In this document: in pieces, positions 1 through 5,885 of the stretch
Numbering within the stretch: the stretch's first letter is position 1
Layout: every line of letters starts with the position of its first letter
DNA from: Nitrospira sp.
GTDB taxonomy: Bacteria > Nitrospirota > Thermodesulfovibrionia > Thermodesulfovibrionales > SM23-35
Assembly (NCBI GenBank): GCA_016873595.1
Contig: VGWZ01000032.1
Span: 1 to 13,347, forward strand
DNA length: 13,347 bases
Direction of reading: 5' to 3'
The notes under the pieces: generated by a model
What the model saw: the letters and a program-made list of their open reading frames with translations, nothing else
What the model was told of the DNA's origin: nothing
Databases searched by the model: none
Position numbers and translations under genes: made by a program

Positions 1-1
1 G

Positions 2-85
2 TTAAATGGAAACTATGATTTAGTTCTTTTGCTTCCTGTCATGAATTTTGAAGATCACATAGAACAAACAACCCAAGGAATGTAA
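2..85 (+). CDS. 3' end of an unidentified gene (partial)
   Basis: An open frame enters from the left edge and ends at TAA 83-85, giving 27 residues that finish ...EDHIEQTTQGM. The other two plus frames hit stops within the first 20 bases. The segment is too short to assign a family. Its stop lies about 27 bases before the attC-like inverted repeat at 112-204, which is the spacing expected for an integron gene cassette (gene followed directly by its attC). That placement is the main reason to take it as real. It could also be a chance open frame. Confidence 0.35.
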   Translation, partial: LNGNYDLVLLLPVMNFEDHIEQTTQGM

Positions 86-111
86 AATATTTGAGGATAA
101 TCAGGAAAGAT

Positions 112-204
112 GTATAACGTTTGGGCTGAACCTGCACGGGTTAAATAGGGTAGTTGAAAATCGTGTAGCGTTTATCCCATGTCGGGTCGAGCCATGTGTT
201 ATGC
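112..204 (+). other. attC-like imperfect inverted repeat (possible integron cassette site)
   Basis: The ends pair as ATAAC (114-118) with GTTAT (198-202), extended by G-T and T-G pairs. After a T-T mismatch, TGG-CT (122-127) pairs with AGCCA (190-194), leaving G125 unpaired. A further arm, ACCTG (130-134), pairs with CGGGT (183-187) using one G-T pair, and GGG (138-140) pairs with CCC (176-178). The middle, 141-175, is unpaired. Outer box, spacer mismatch, inner box with one extrahelical base and variable loop is the architecture of attC sites. The right end GTTATGC departs at one position from the usual GTTRRRY. No integron integrase is in the window. A generic hairpin is the alternative. 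Confidence 0.45.
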
Positions 205-232
205 CCTGATTTTTTTAATCAATTTTCTTAAA

Positions 233-790
233 CTACTCTGCGATCGTTTCGTGTTCAAATCTCGCAGCCCTTGCAGAAATGTAAGCGGTCATGATTTCTT
301 TTTCCTTTGCTACTTCCCAATAGAGATCCTCTGAAGATAGAAGAGTTGTCAAAATGTCTTTTACAACAATGCCAGTTTCTATTCGATCGCCACTCTTCCA
401 CTGTGCAAACTTGCATTCTGAAATATAATATTTTTCGTCTTTAAAGCCTTTAAAATAACTGAGTGTAGTATCAAGCCAGGGATCACCGTAACATGTAATG
501 AGTGCATATGGTGAACTTCCTGCGAAATTGAGAAATTTCTTTAAGTTTTCCATATCAACGCCACCCAAGTGCTTCACCTCGAAAAATATTGTCTTCGGCT
601 CCTCAGCAAATAGAAAAGGAACTTTTGGCAGCAGAAAATCGGGAAGATATTTGTCACCATTTGCCATCTTGAAACCTTCAACTTCATATTGATATGGGAT
701 ATTCAAGGCATCAAAAAAAACTGCCCATCGTGCTTCAAGGCGTGATCGGAATCTATAACCTTTGTAAATCGTTTCTATGGGTTTTATCAT
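233..790 (-). CDS. PD-(D/E)XK nuclease-like protein
   Basis: This 185-residue protein has the layout of a compact PD-(D/E)XK nuclease fold. A helix carries RLEARWAVFFDALNIPYQYE (E19), then YLPDF (D51) and FFEVKHLG (E71, K73), which can supply the metal-binding acidic residues and the catalytic lysine. Proteins beginning with a similar YKGYRFRSRLEARWA pattern are, from memory, common as hypothetical proteins of phages and other mobile elements. The C-terminal half (about 110-185) has no motif I recognise. The start codon ATG at 790 lacks a clear ribosome-binding site and lies 21 bases after the upstream stop, so translation may be coupled. It is the last gene of a three-gene minus-strand cluster. 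Nuclease activity is inferred, and the substrate is unknown. Confidence 0.75.
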   Translation of the reverse strand: MIKPIETIYKGYRFRSRLEARWAVFFDALNIPYQYEVEGFKMANGDKYLPDFLLPKVPFLFAEEPKTIFFEVKHLGGVDMENLKKFLNFAGSSPYALITCYGDPWLDTTLSYFKGFKDEKYYISECKFAQWKSGDRIETGIVVKDILTTLLSSEDLYWEVAKEKEIMTAYISARAARFEHETIAE

Positions 791-811
791 GTCGCTATAG
801 TTATGGATTTT

Positions 812-1225
812 TTATTTAATAGGTGGCATCTTGATAACATCAGGTATTTTATGAGGAGTACCAGCCTTCTTTAAAGAGAATACTTTTCTTTCAACTGTAT
901 AAGCTAAATCTAATGTATGTCGTAGACACTCAGAGATACCCTTGTCGGAAAAGTAATCGAAAATGATTGACCCAACAATAGCATTAGGATTTATACCGTT
1001 TTTTTTCTTTTCATCTTTTTCTAACAATGTCCCGCGTCGGAGAAAAGCTTTTGCCACATCACGCGGGTCAGGAGGGCACAACATTTGAAAAGTGGTACCA
1101 AAAGGCACGCGAATTTCATAGAGATTCTTGTAAATCTCACACATATCTTGCCATGACTTCACGGGGTCTTTCCAGATTTTAGAGTCGATGCTTCTCTTGA
1201 TTGTTGGAATATATTTATTGCTCAT
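812..1225 (-). CDS. hypothetical protein, 137 residues
   Basis: I do not recognise this family. The protein is basic and has no signal peptide or membrane segment. Its first 50 residues look helical (KSWQDMCEIYKNLYEI), then comes a proline-rich turn, MLCPPDPRD (about 48-56), and a helical stretch, SIIFDYFSDKGISECLRHTLDLAYTVERKV, ending in a lysine/proline-rich tail. ATG at 1225 is well supported by GGAGGG at 1234-1239, 8 bases upstream. It sits 37 bases after the repeat protein and 21 bases before the PD-(D/E)XK gene, all in the same direction, so the three are probably co-transcribed. Its function is unknown. Confidence 0.65.
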   Translation of the reverse strand: MSNKYIPTIKRSIDSKIWKDPVKSWQDMCEIYKNLYEIRVPFGTTFQMLCPPDPRDVAKAFLRRGTLLEKDEKKKNGINPNAIVGSIIFDYFSDKGISECLRHTLDLAYTVERKVFSLKKAGTPHKIPDVIKMPPIK

Positions 1226-1262
1226 CTGTCACGCCCTCCAGCTTCATTCCTGATCTGAAATA

Positions 1263-1481
1263 TCAGTTAAACCATGGTAATGCACTACTTGGCCCGTAAA
1301 TGATGCCATCTTGAATCCAAAATCTGCCCGAATATTTAGGGCCATAAATAAAGCCATCTTTTATCCAATACATACCGGAATTTCTAGGCCCGTATATGAA
1401 GCCATTTAAGATCCAGAAATGCCCTGAAAAATCAGGACCATATATAAAACCATTTTGATCTATCCAATAACCGGTATTCAC
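1263..1481 (-). CDS. small tandem-repeat protein with four YWI-DGFIYGP units
   Basis: Nearly all 72 residues form four copies of a unit of about 16 residues: aromatic-WI, two or three polar residues, GFIYGP, two variable residues, SG. Each unit places Trp, Phe/Ile, Tyr, Gly and Pro at fixed positions, which suggests short beta strands joined by Gly-Pro turns, for example a small four-bladed beta assembly. There is no signal peptide and no cysteine. The start is GTG at 1481, supported by a strong GGAGGA-type site around 1489-1496. The only upstream ATG (near 1497) is out of frame. It is the first gene of the minus-strand cluster. I know of no assigned function, and the structural idea is inference. 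Confidence 0.7.
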   Translation of the reverse strand: MNTGYWIDQNGFIYGPDFSGHFWILNGFIYGPRNSGMYWIKDGFIYGPKYSGRFWIQDGIIYGPSSALPWFN

Positions 1482-1505
1482 ACGGAACTTCCTCCATTAG
1501 AATAT

Positions 1506-1679
1506 TTAGATAAGGTGAGTCCTTTTTTGAGAATTTCTATCTCCTTTTAGTGCCGTAATTTCATTTAAAATCTCATTCTTGGCATAACAATTATTATACG
1601 AACTTCCTTTTTTTGATACAATGGATTTAATATAGCACAAACGATAAACTGAGCAACACGAATTAATGTTGTCTTTCAC
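1506..1679 (-). CDS. possible 57-residue protein (weak)
   Basis: A GTG-started frame runs to TAA at 1506-1508, 24 bases before the start of the repeat protein gene. The C-terminal part, NEILNEITALKGDRNSQK, could form a helix, and the N-terminal part is cysteine-rich (CC, then C at about 15 and 31). There is no ribosome-binding site before the GTG, and no homologous family comes to mind. It may be the leader of the small cluster or simply a chance open frame. Confidence 0.2.
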   Translation of the reverse strand: MKDNINSCCSVYRLCYIKSIVSKKGSSYNNCYAKNEILNEITALKGDRNSQKRTHLI

Positions 1680-1748
1680 TGTCAATTATCATAGGAAATA
1701 TTCACCATTTTAAAAATTCTAAATGCGTTTAGAAGAAGGAACAAATAT

Positions 1749-1862
1749 TTTTACTGTAACAAAATTGTAGTAGAATTTTACGTTAGTTTATCTCAAAATT
1801 TGATAAACTGCACTCAAAGTCCACGCGTTTTACTGTAGCAAAAATGTAGCAGAATTGTAGCA
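1749..1862. repeat. phased TGTAGCA direct repeats (possible recombinase arm sites)
   Basis: TTTTACTGTA begins two related blocks at 1749 and 1828. The first holds TGTAACA (1755) and TGTAGTA (1766). The second holds three exact TGTAGCA copies at 1834, 1845 and 1856. Within each block the heptamers are exactly 11 bases apart, about one helical turn, so a protein would contact one DNA face. Repeats of this kind beside a tRNA fragment fit the arm-type binding sites of a tyrosine integrase. No integrase gene is in the window, so this role is inferred. Confidence 0.55.
1785..1809. repeat. 8-bp hairpin between the two repeat blocks
   Basis: AGTTTATC (1785-1792) is perfectly complementary to GATAAACT (1802-1809), with a 9-base AT-rich loop. 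It is not followed by a T-run on either strand, so it is unlikely to be an intrinsic terminator. It lies exactly between the two TGTAGCA blocks and may belong to the same recombination or control region. Confidence 0.4.
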
Positions 1863-1990
1863 GAAGGCGTACCAATTTTACATAATATGTCCATATAGGA
1901 AGGAATGTAGTGAGAAATAGTATTTAAAATCATTGATTTAAGTCTAAACCCAAGCCAGAAGCCAACCAGCTAAAATAATCAATTTTTAAA

Positions 1991-2029
1991 TTTTAAGTCC
2001 CTTGCGTCTACCAATTCCGCCACTCCGGC
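1991..2029 (-). pseudogene. 5' half of tRNA-Leu(UAA), truncated after the anticodon loop
   Basis: Read on the minus strand from 2029, the sequence gives the acceptor strand GCCGGAG, the linker TG, a leucine-type D arm (GCGGAATTGGTAGACGC), the 5' anticodon stem and the loop CTTAAAA with anticodon TAA. The expected 3' stem (TCCC...), variable arm, T arm and 3' acceptor strand are missing. The sequence becomes AT-rich, unrelated DNA from about 1990 downward. No T-loop (GGTTCAAG-like) is found on this strand down to 1480. The gene cannot make a tRNA as it stands. The anticodon loop is a frequent crossover point for site-specific integrases, so this is probably one edge of an insertion or deletion. 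Confidence 0.8.
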
Positions 2030-2060
2030 AGATAAGGGTTTTCTTGCAAATCAGATACTT

Positions 2061-2100
2061 AGGAAGTGTCTTAGAGTATCATAAAGTGTCATAAAGAGTC
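2061..2100. repeat. four imperfect 10-base tandem units
   Basis: The units AGGAAGTGTC, TTAGAGTATC, ATAAAGTGTC and ATAAAGAGTC follow one another without spacing. All end in a TC preceded by A/G-rich bases, with consensus ATAAAGTGTC. The 10-base period is close to one DNA turn. They lie just upstream of the truncated tRNA and overlap its possible promoter. They may be regulator or recombinase contacts, or a slippage-derived repeat. Confidence 0.5.
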
Positions 2101-2102
2101 AA
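2075..2102 (-). promoter_or_regulatory. possible promoter of the former tRNA-Leu gene
   Basis: On the minus strand TTGACT (2102-2097) is followed after 16 bases by GATACT (2080-2075), a fair match to -35 and -10 boxes. It points at the tRNA fragment, whose 5' end is 45 bases farther on. If active today it would transcribe the broken tRNA and the AT-rich DNA beyond it. Confidence 0.35.
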
Positions 2103-2173
2103 AATTACTAGCTTTTTGAACCCTGTTTATTCAATCCCATGAAGGGGTTATCGATTTTTATGGTAAAAAAATA

Positions 2174-2235
2174 GTTGCTATACAGGAACTTGCAGTATAA
2201 AATAGAAAATATAGTATAAATACTATTCAGGAGGG
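2174..2235 (+). promoter_or_regulatory. control region of the NifU-like gene: palindromic operator-like site and strong ribosome-binding site
   Basis: ATAGTAT-AA-ATACTAT (2211-2226) is a perfect inverted repeat with 7-base arms. It overlaps a possible -10 box, TATAAA (2215-2220). AGTATAAA occurs twice, at 2194 and 2213. Candidate -35 boxes are TTGCTA (2175, spaced 15 from TATAAA at 2196) and TTGCAG (2190, spaced 19 from TATAAA at 2215), neither at ideal distance. The ribosome-binding site AGGAGGG (2229-2235) ends 3 bases before the ATG. A palindrome at this position would suit a dimeric repressor; the factor is unknown. Confidence 0.4.
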
Positions 2236-2238
2236 TTT

Positions 2239-2460
2239 ATGCTTAAGGAAAAGGTTGAAGAGGTTCTTTCAAAAGTGAGGGCAGGACTGAAGAGAGAAGG
2301 TGGAGATATAGAACTTGTCGAAATAAAGGACAGTATTGTTTATGTAAGGCTTAAGGGTGCATGTGGCACATGCCCGATGTCTACTATTACACTGAAAAAC
2401 TGGGTTGAGGCTAACTTAAAGAGAGAAATACCAGAGATAAGTGCTGTTCAGGCTGTTTAG
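2239..2460 (+). CDS. NifU C-terminal domain protein (Fe-S cluster carrier)
   Basis: This 73-residue protein is a stand-alone NifU-type C-terminal domain. It starts with a helix (LKEKVEEVLSKVRAGLKREG), then GGDIELVEIKDSIVYVRLKG, then the signature CGTCPMST, whose cysteines C42 and C45 bridge a [4Fe-4S] cluster between two subunits in known relatives. Such proteins assemble or pass Fe-S clusters to target enzymes in the cytoplasm. Length and motif spacing match the isolated domain, so it is not a truncated NifU. The ATG is set by AGGAGGG 3 bases before it. It heads the plus-strand run and is followed after 5 bases by the amidase gene. No other Fe-S assembly gene is present. Confidence 0.92.
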   Translation: MLKEKVEEVLSKVRAGLKREGGDIELVEIKDSIVYVRLKGACGTCPMSTITLKNWVEANLKREIPEISAVQAV

Positions 2461-2465
2461 TCAGC

Positions 2466-3632
2466 ATGAATTGTAAGTCAAAGAGTAGAGATATAGTAAA
2501 ATTTGCTGTCATTTTATCTTTTGTTTCTTTGTTTTTCTTTTCCTCGTCTTCTACAGCATCTCACAGGATAGATGTCAAAGGAATCCGCTATTGGTCATCC
2601 TCCGATTACACAAGGGTTGTTGTTGATCTTTCAGAACCTGTTGAATTTTCAAGGAATCACATAAAGAATCCCGATAGGCTGTATTTTGACCTTAAAAATA
2701 CCAAATTGGAAAAGGAGATCAGGAAAACCCTGCCTGTCGGAGATGGGATATTGAAGACAGTCAGGGCAGGACAATTCAACCCTGATATAGTAAGAGTAGT
2801 TCTTGATCTCGAACAGATTATTGATTTTAATGCCTTTGTCCTTGATAATCCTGCAAGACTTGTTATCGATGTTTATGGAATAGAGACGAAGAAGAAACCA
2901 GAATCAGTTGCAGTTAAAAGGAGGATTGTTATTGACCCAGGACATGGAGGCCATGACCCTGGTGCAGTAGGTCCGAAAGGACTTTATGAAAAGGACGTGG
3001 TGCTAGACATAGCCCTGAAACTTAAAAAGATACTGTTAGAGAATCCCTTAAATGAGGTTTTTCTCACAAGAGAAACGGATATATTCATCCCCCTTGAAGA
3101 GAGAACCGCTATCGCTAATAATAAGAATGCGGACCTCTTTATATCAATACATGCCAATGCGAGTCCGAGAAGAGTGGCGAGAGGTATAGAGACGTATCTC
3201 CTTAACTGGACGAATGATGAAGAGGCAATGAGGGTTGCTGCAAGGGAGAATGCAATATCGCTTAAGAAGATGCGAGAAATGAATAGACAGATGGATATTG
3301 TGAAGGTCATCACAGATGATCTCATAAGACAGAATAAAAGAGATGAATCTATTAAGCTTGCGAACTACATCCAGAAATCAATGGTATCAACTCTAAACAA
3401 TGACTACAAGAAGTATGTGGTAGATCTTGGTGTAAAACAGGCGCTCTTTTATGTGCTTTTTGGTGCTAGGATGCCTTCTGTCCTCGTTGAAGTCTCGTTT
3501 ATCAGTAATCCTGAAGAGGAAAAGTTACTTTCAAAGGAGTCTTACAGAATGCAGATAGCAAAAGCGATTGCTACAGGACTGGACACATACATAATATCTG
3601 TACCTGCAGCACAAAAAGTAGTAGGACTATAG
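2466..3632 (+). CDS. N-acetylmuramoyl-L-alanine amidase with AMIN domain
   Basis: This secreted zinc amidase cuts the bond between N-acetylmuramic acid and L-alanine in peptidoglycan, typically during septum splitting. Residues 1-31 form a signal peptide: basic N-region, a hydrophobic core with VILSFVSLFFF, then SSSSTAS. Residues 33-138 form an AMIN domain, which in relatives localises the enzyme to the envelope. Residues 152-378 form the Amidase_3 domain. Its zinc ligands are H160 (DPGHGGHDPGA), E175 (YEKD) and H229 (SIHANAS), and the catalytic glutamate is E342 (VLVEVSFISN). An insertion of about 70 residues (245-320), rich in charged residues, separates the last two and resembles the regulatory helix of AmiC-like enzymes. 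All catalytic residues are present. The start ATG lies 5 bases after the NifU-like stop and has no strong ribosome-binding site, so coupling is likely. Confidence 0.93.
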   Translation: MNCKSKSRDIVKFAVILSFVSLFFFSSSSTASHRIDVKGIRYWSSSDYTRVVVDLSEPVEFSRNHIKNPDRLYFDLKNTKLEKEIRKTLPVGDGILKTVRAGQFNPDIVRVVLDLEQIIDFNAFVLDNPARLVIDVYGIETKKKPESVAVKRRIVIDPGHGGHDPGAVGPKGLYEKDVVLDIALKLKKILLENPLNEVFLTRETDIFIPLEERTAIANNKNADLFISIHANASPRRVARGIETYLLNWTNDEEAMRVAARENAISLKKMREMNRQMDIVKVITDDLIRQNKRDESIKLANYIQKSMVSTLNNDYKKYVVDLGVKQALFYVLFGARMPSVLVEVSFISNPEEEKLLSKESYRMQIAKAIATGLDTYIISVPAAQKVVGL

Positions 3633-3640
3633 GTAAATTA

Positions 3641-4243
3641 TTGCCTCCAGAGATTAAAATTATCTCATATATAATCTTCATCGTATGCCTTTTCCTTATA
3701 AAAAACCTCACTGTTTATCTGCTTATATTCATTGCGATATCAATATTCCTTATCCGGATACCTTTAAAATCTCTGAAAAGTGGCTTGATTCCAATAAGCA
3801 TTTTTCTTGTATTTACCTTTATTAGTAATGTGTTTTTTCAGCATGGTAAGATACTTTACAGTGCAGGGTCTGTTATTATCACAGAGGAAGGTCTTCATAT
3901 AGCGTTAATCAGAATGATGCGGGTATTTTTTATGATTGCTGGTGCAAAGATACTTGTTGCCACAACACAGATAGAATTACTTATAGGTGCTTTTGGAAAA
4001 CTTTTAAAGCCTCTTGAGCGATTGGGTATTCCTGTTGTCGAATTTTTTTCTACTATGGGTCTTGCAATGAAATCTCTCCCGAGACTCAAAGATAAGGTAG
4101 CTGAGATGTATAGGGAGAAGATTAAAGAGGGAAATGTAAAGGGGTTCTGGGACCGTGCGAGGGTTGTGTCAATGCTTTTGTTGCCATTATTTGTGAGGAG
4201 CATACAGTCGCCTGAGAGTTTTTTTGAGAAGGATGAAAGTTGA
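3641..4243 (+). CDS. EcfT/CbiQ-like transmembrane protein
   Basis: This 200-residue integral membrane protein resembles the T component of energy-coupling factor vitamin or metal transporters. It shows hydrophobic segments at about 8-38 (probably two), 47-66, 93-106 and 174-187. A cytoplasmic, charged stretch at 145-173 (SLPRLKDKVAEMYREKIKEG) sits where EcfT couples to its ATPases. The N-terminal PPEIKIISYI corresponds to the LDPRxKLL start of the family. The conserved Ala-Arg-Gly coupling motifs are not clear (RARV at 172-175), and the protein is shorter than the usual 250 or so residues. No ATPase or substrate-binding S component is nearby. The start is TTG, since no ATG or GTG precedes it in frame. 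Its end overlaps the next gene by 11 bases. Confidence 0.75.
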   Translation: MPPEIKIISYIIFIVCLFLIKNLTVYLLIFIAISIFLIRIPLKSLKSGLIPISIFLVFTFISNVFFQHGKILYSAGSVIITEEGLHIALIRMMRVFFMIAGAKILVATTQIELLIGAFGKLLKPLERLGIPVVEFFSTMGLAMKSLPRLKDKVAEMYREKIKEGNVKGFWDRARVVSMLLLPLFVRSIQSPESFFEKDES

Positions 4244-5864
4244 TTTAATAATAAAAAATGGTCTTGTGTTTGATGGCACCGGTTCTGAGCCATTTGAGGC
4301 AGATATAGGTATTTCGGGAGACAAAGTAGTTTTTATCAATAGGAAGTCAAAGGGCTGGTTAAAGCCAGAAAAAGTCATAGATGCTCATGGGTTGGCAGTT
4401 GCCCCTGGATTTATAGATGCTCACTCGCATTCAGAATTTACACTCCTTGCTGACCCTCGTGCAGAGGGTAAAGTCTGTCAAGGAATAACAACTGAAATAA
4501 ATGGAAACTGCGGTCTCTCTGCTGCTCCACTCTATGGTGAAGCACTGGATAGAAGAGAAGAAGACCTTAAGGAACTTGGTATAAGCGAACGCTGGTCAAC
4601 CTTTGAGGAATATTTCGAAATCCTTGGAAAAAAGGATTTACCCATTAATTTTGCTACCCTCGTAGGTCACGGTAATATAAGAGCATCGGTGATTGGATAT
4701 GACAATCGGAAGGTAACAAGGTCAGACATAAAAAAAATGAGTACTTTCTTGAGAAAATCAATCCGTGAAGGCGCTATCGGACTTTCTACCGGATTAATAT
4801 ATCCACCCGGTATGTATTCAGAGACAGCAGAACTGATTGAGTTGTGCAAAACATTAATAGGTAATCCCCCTTACCCCCCTTTAGTAAAGGGGGGTAAGGG
4901 GGGATTTGGTATTTATACGTCTCATATGAGAAGTGAAGGAGACGAGTTAACAGAATCTATCGAGGAAACTATCAAGATTGGGAAAGAGTCGGGAATTAAG
5001 GTTCATATTTCTCATATAAAGACGAGCGGAGAAGAAAACTGGCACAAGATAGACAAGGTTATATCTCTCTTACAAGAGTCAAACAGAGAAGGAGATTGTC
5101 TGACATGCGATAGATACCCTTATACTGCTTCGAGCACAGACCTTGATACAGTACTGCCTTCATGGACTTTTTCAGGAAGTGCAGAGAAGGAGTTGAAGAG
5201 ATTAAAGAGTTCAAGGCTTCAAAGAAAGATAAAAAAAGAGGTAAAGGATGCACATCCACATAATGATTATTGGGATAAAGTTTTCATATCATCTGTCAAT
5301 TCAGAGAAGAACATGTGGATGGAAGGGAAAAGTCTATCAGAAATAGCTCGTATGAAAGGAAAGGAACCTGTCGATATATTATGTGACATTCTCATCGAAG
5401 AAAGGCTGAAGGTCAATGCAATCTTTTCATTTATGCATGAGGAGAACTTGAAAAAGTTTCTTTCATTGACTTTTTGTATGATTGGCTCAGATAGTTCGGC
5501 CAGGAGTTTTTCAGGATCTACGTGTAAAGGCAAGCCACATCCAAGGGGCTTTGGGAGTTTTCCAAGGTTTCTTGGAACGTATGTGAGAGACGGGATACTG
5601 ATGAGTATGAGTGAAGCCATACACAAAATAACAATGCTTCCTGCGAAAACATTTGGCATTAATAATAGAGGAATCTTAAAAGAAGGTCTGTTCGCAGATG
5701 TTGTGATATTTGACTATGAGAAGATCATTGACAGGGCAACATTTCATGATCCCTTTTTAAGGCCGGAAGGGATTTATTATGTTATTGTTAACGGGTCACC
5801 CGTTATATGGGAAGGAGAGATGACAGGCATTAAAGCAGGGAGAGTCCTTAAATATGGGAGATAA
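4233..5864 (+). CDS. N-acyl-D-amino-acid deacylase (D-aminoacylase)
   Basis: This metal-dependent amidohydrolase removes the acyl group from N-acyl-D-amino acids. The start MKVDLIIKNGLVFDGTG is typical. The metal site has H64 and H66 (IDAHSHSEF), C93 (GNCGLSAAP), H231 (YTSHMRSEG) and H261 (HISHIKTSG), with a catalytic aspartate at about 421 (GSDSSARS). The C-terminal beta domain ends ADVVIFDYEKI...GRVLKYGR. I chose ATG 4233 (543 residues) over TTG 4224 because it gives the normal N-terminus, although AGAAGG directly abuts it. The gene overlaps the EcfT-like gene by 11 bases. Residues 211-225 (NPPYPPLVKGGKGGF) are encoded by an inserted palindromic repeat just before the YTSHMRSEG strand. All catalytic residues remain, so activity is plausible. 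Confidence 0.92.
   Translation: MKVDLIIKNGLVFDGTGSEPFEADIGISGDKVVFINRKSKGWLKPEKVIDAHGLAVAPGFIDAHSHSEFTLLADPRAEGKVCQGITTEINGNCGLSAAPLYGEALDRREEDLKELGISERWSTFEEYFEILGKKDLPINFATLVGHGNIRASVIGYDNRKVTRSDIKKMSTFLRKSIREGAIGLSTGLIYPPGMYSETAELIELCKTLIGNPPYPPLVKGGKGGFGIYTSHMRSEGDELTESIEETIKIGKESGIKVHISHIKTSGEENWHKIDKVISLLQESNREGDCLTCDRYPYTASSTDLDTVLPSWTFSGSAEKELKRLKSSRLQRKIKKEVKDAHPHNDYWDKVFISSVNSEKNMWMEGKSLSEIARMKGKEPVDILCDILIEERLKVNAIFSFMHEENLKKFLSLTFCMIGSDSSARSFSGSTCKGKPHPRGFGSFPRFLGTYVRDGILMSMSEAIHKITMLPAKTFGINNRGILKEGLFADVVIFDYEKIIDRATFHDPFLRPEGIYYVIVNGSPVIWEGEMTGIKAGRVLKYGR
4863..4906. repeat. 44-base palindromic repeat inserted in frame in the deacylase gene
   Basis: The left arm AATCCCCC-TTA-CCCCCC-TTT (4863-4882) pairs with AAA-GGGGGG-TAA-GGGGGG-ATT (4886-4906), one base bulged, around a 3-base loop AGT. 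It encodes NPPYPPLVKGGKGGF. From memory, relatives of this C/G-run palindrome are dispersed repeats in several bacterial phyla and often appear as this peptide inside proteins. D-aminoacylases normally have only a short loop here. Confidence 0.85.
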
Positions 5865-5885
5865 GTACAGAGTAATTAAATTGTT

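Larger units (their letters stand above)
1482..2238. other. long stretch between divergent genes, with element-edge signals
   Basis: No convincing protein-coding gene lies in these 757 bases. They hold, left to right: one weak short reading frame (1506-1679), two sets of TGTAGCA-type repeats (1749-1862) with a hairpin between them, a truncated tRNA-Leu (1991-2029), four 10-base repeats overlapping a possible tRNA promoter (2061-2102), and the control region of the NifU-like gene (2174-2235). The stretch separates minus-strand accessory genes from the plus-strand chromosomal run. Confidence 0.6.

Noticed and set aside
205..232. Terminator for the minus-strand cluster at the AT-rich TGATT...AATCA sequence
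   Set aside because: The arms are only five bases, with no GC stem, too weak to call.
1785..1809. Intrinsic terminator
   Set aside because: The stem is AT-rich and no T-run follows on either strand.
1749..1862. CRISPR array
   Set aside because: The units are 7 bases at 11-base spacing with no unique spacers of 25-40 bases and no cas genes.
1750..2029. Group I intron in tRNA-Leu(UAA), as in cyanobacteria
   Set aside because: The 5' exon ends at the right place, but no 3' exon (anticodon stem, T arm, acceptor) is found on the minus strand down to 1480, and I see no group I core sequence.
2984..3325. Minus-strand frame of 113 residues opposite the amidase
   Set aside because: It is a shadow of the Amidase_3 domain, with no ribosome-binding site or recognisable domain.
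4863..4906. Terminator within the deacylase gene
   Set aside because: The strong stem has no T-run after it, and the reading frame continues through it with all later catalytic motifs intact.
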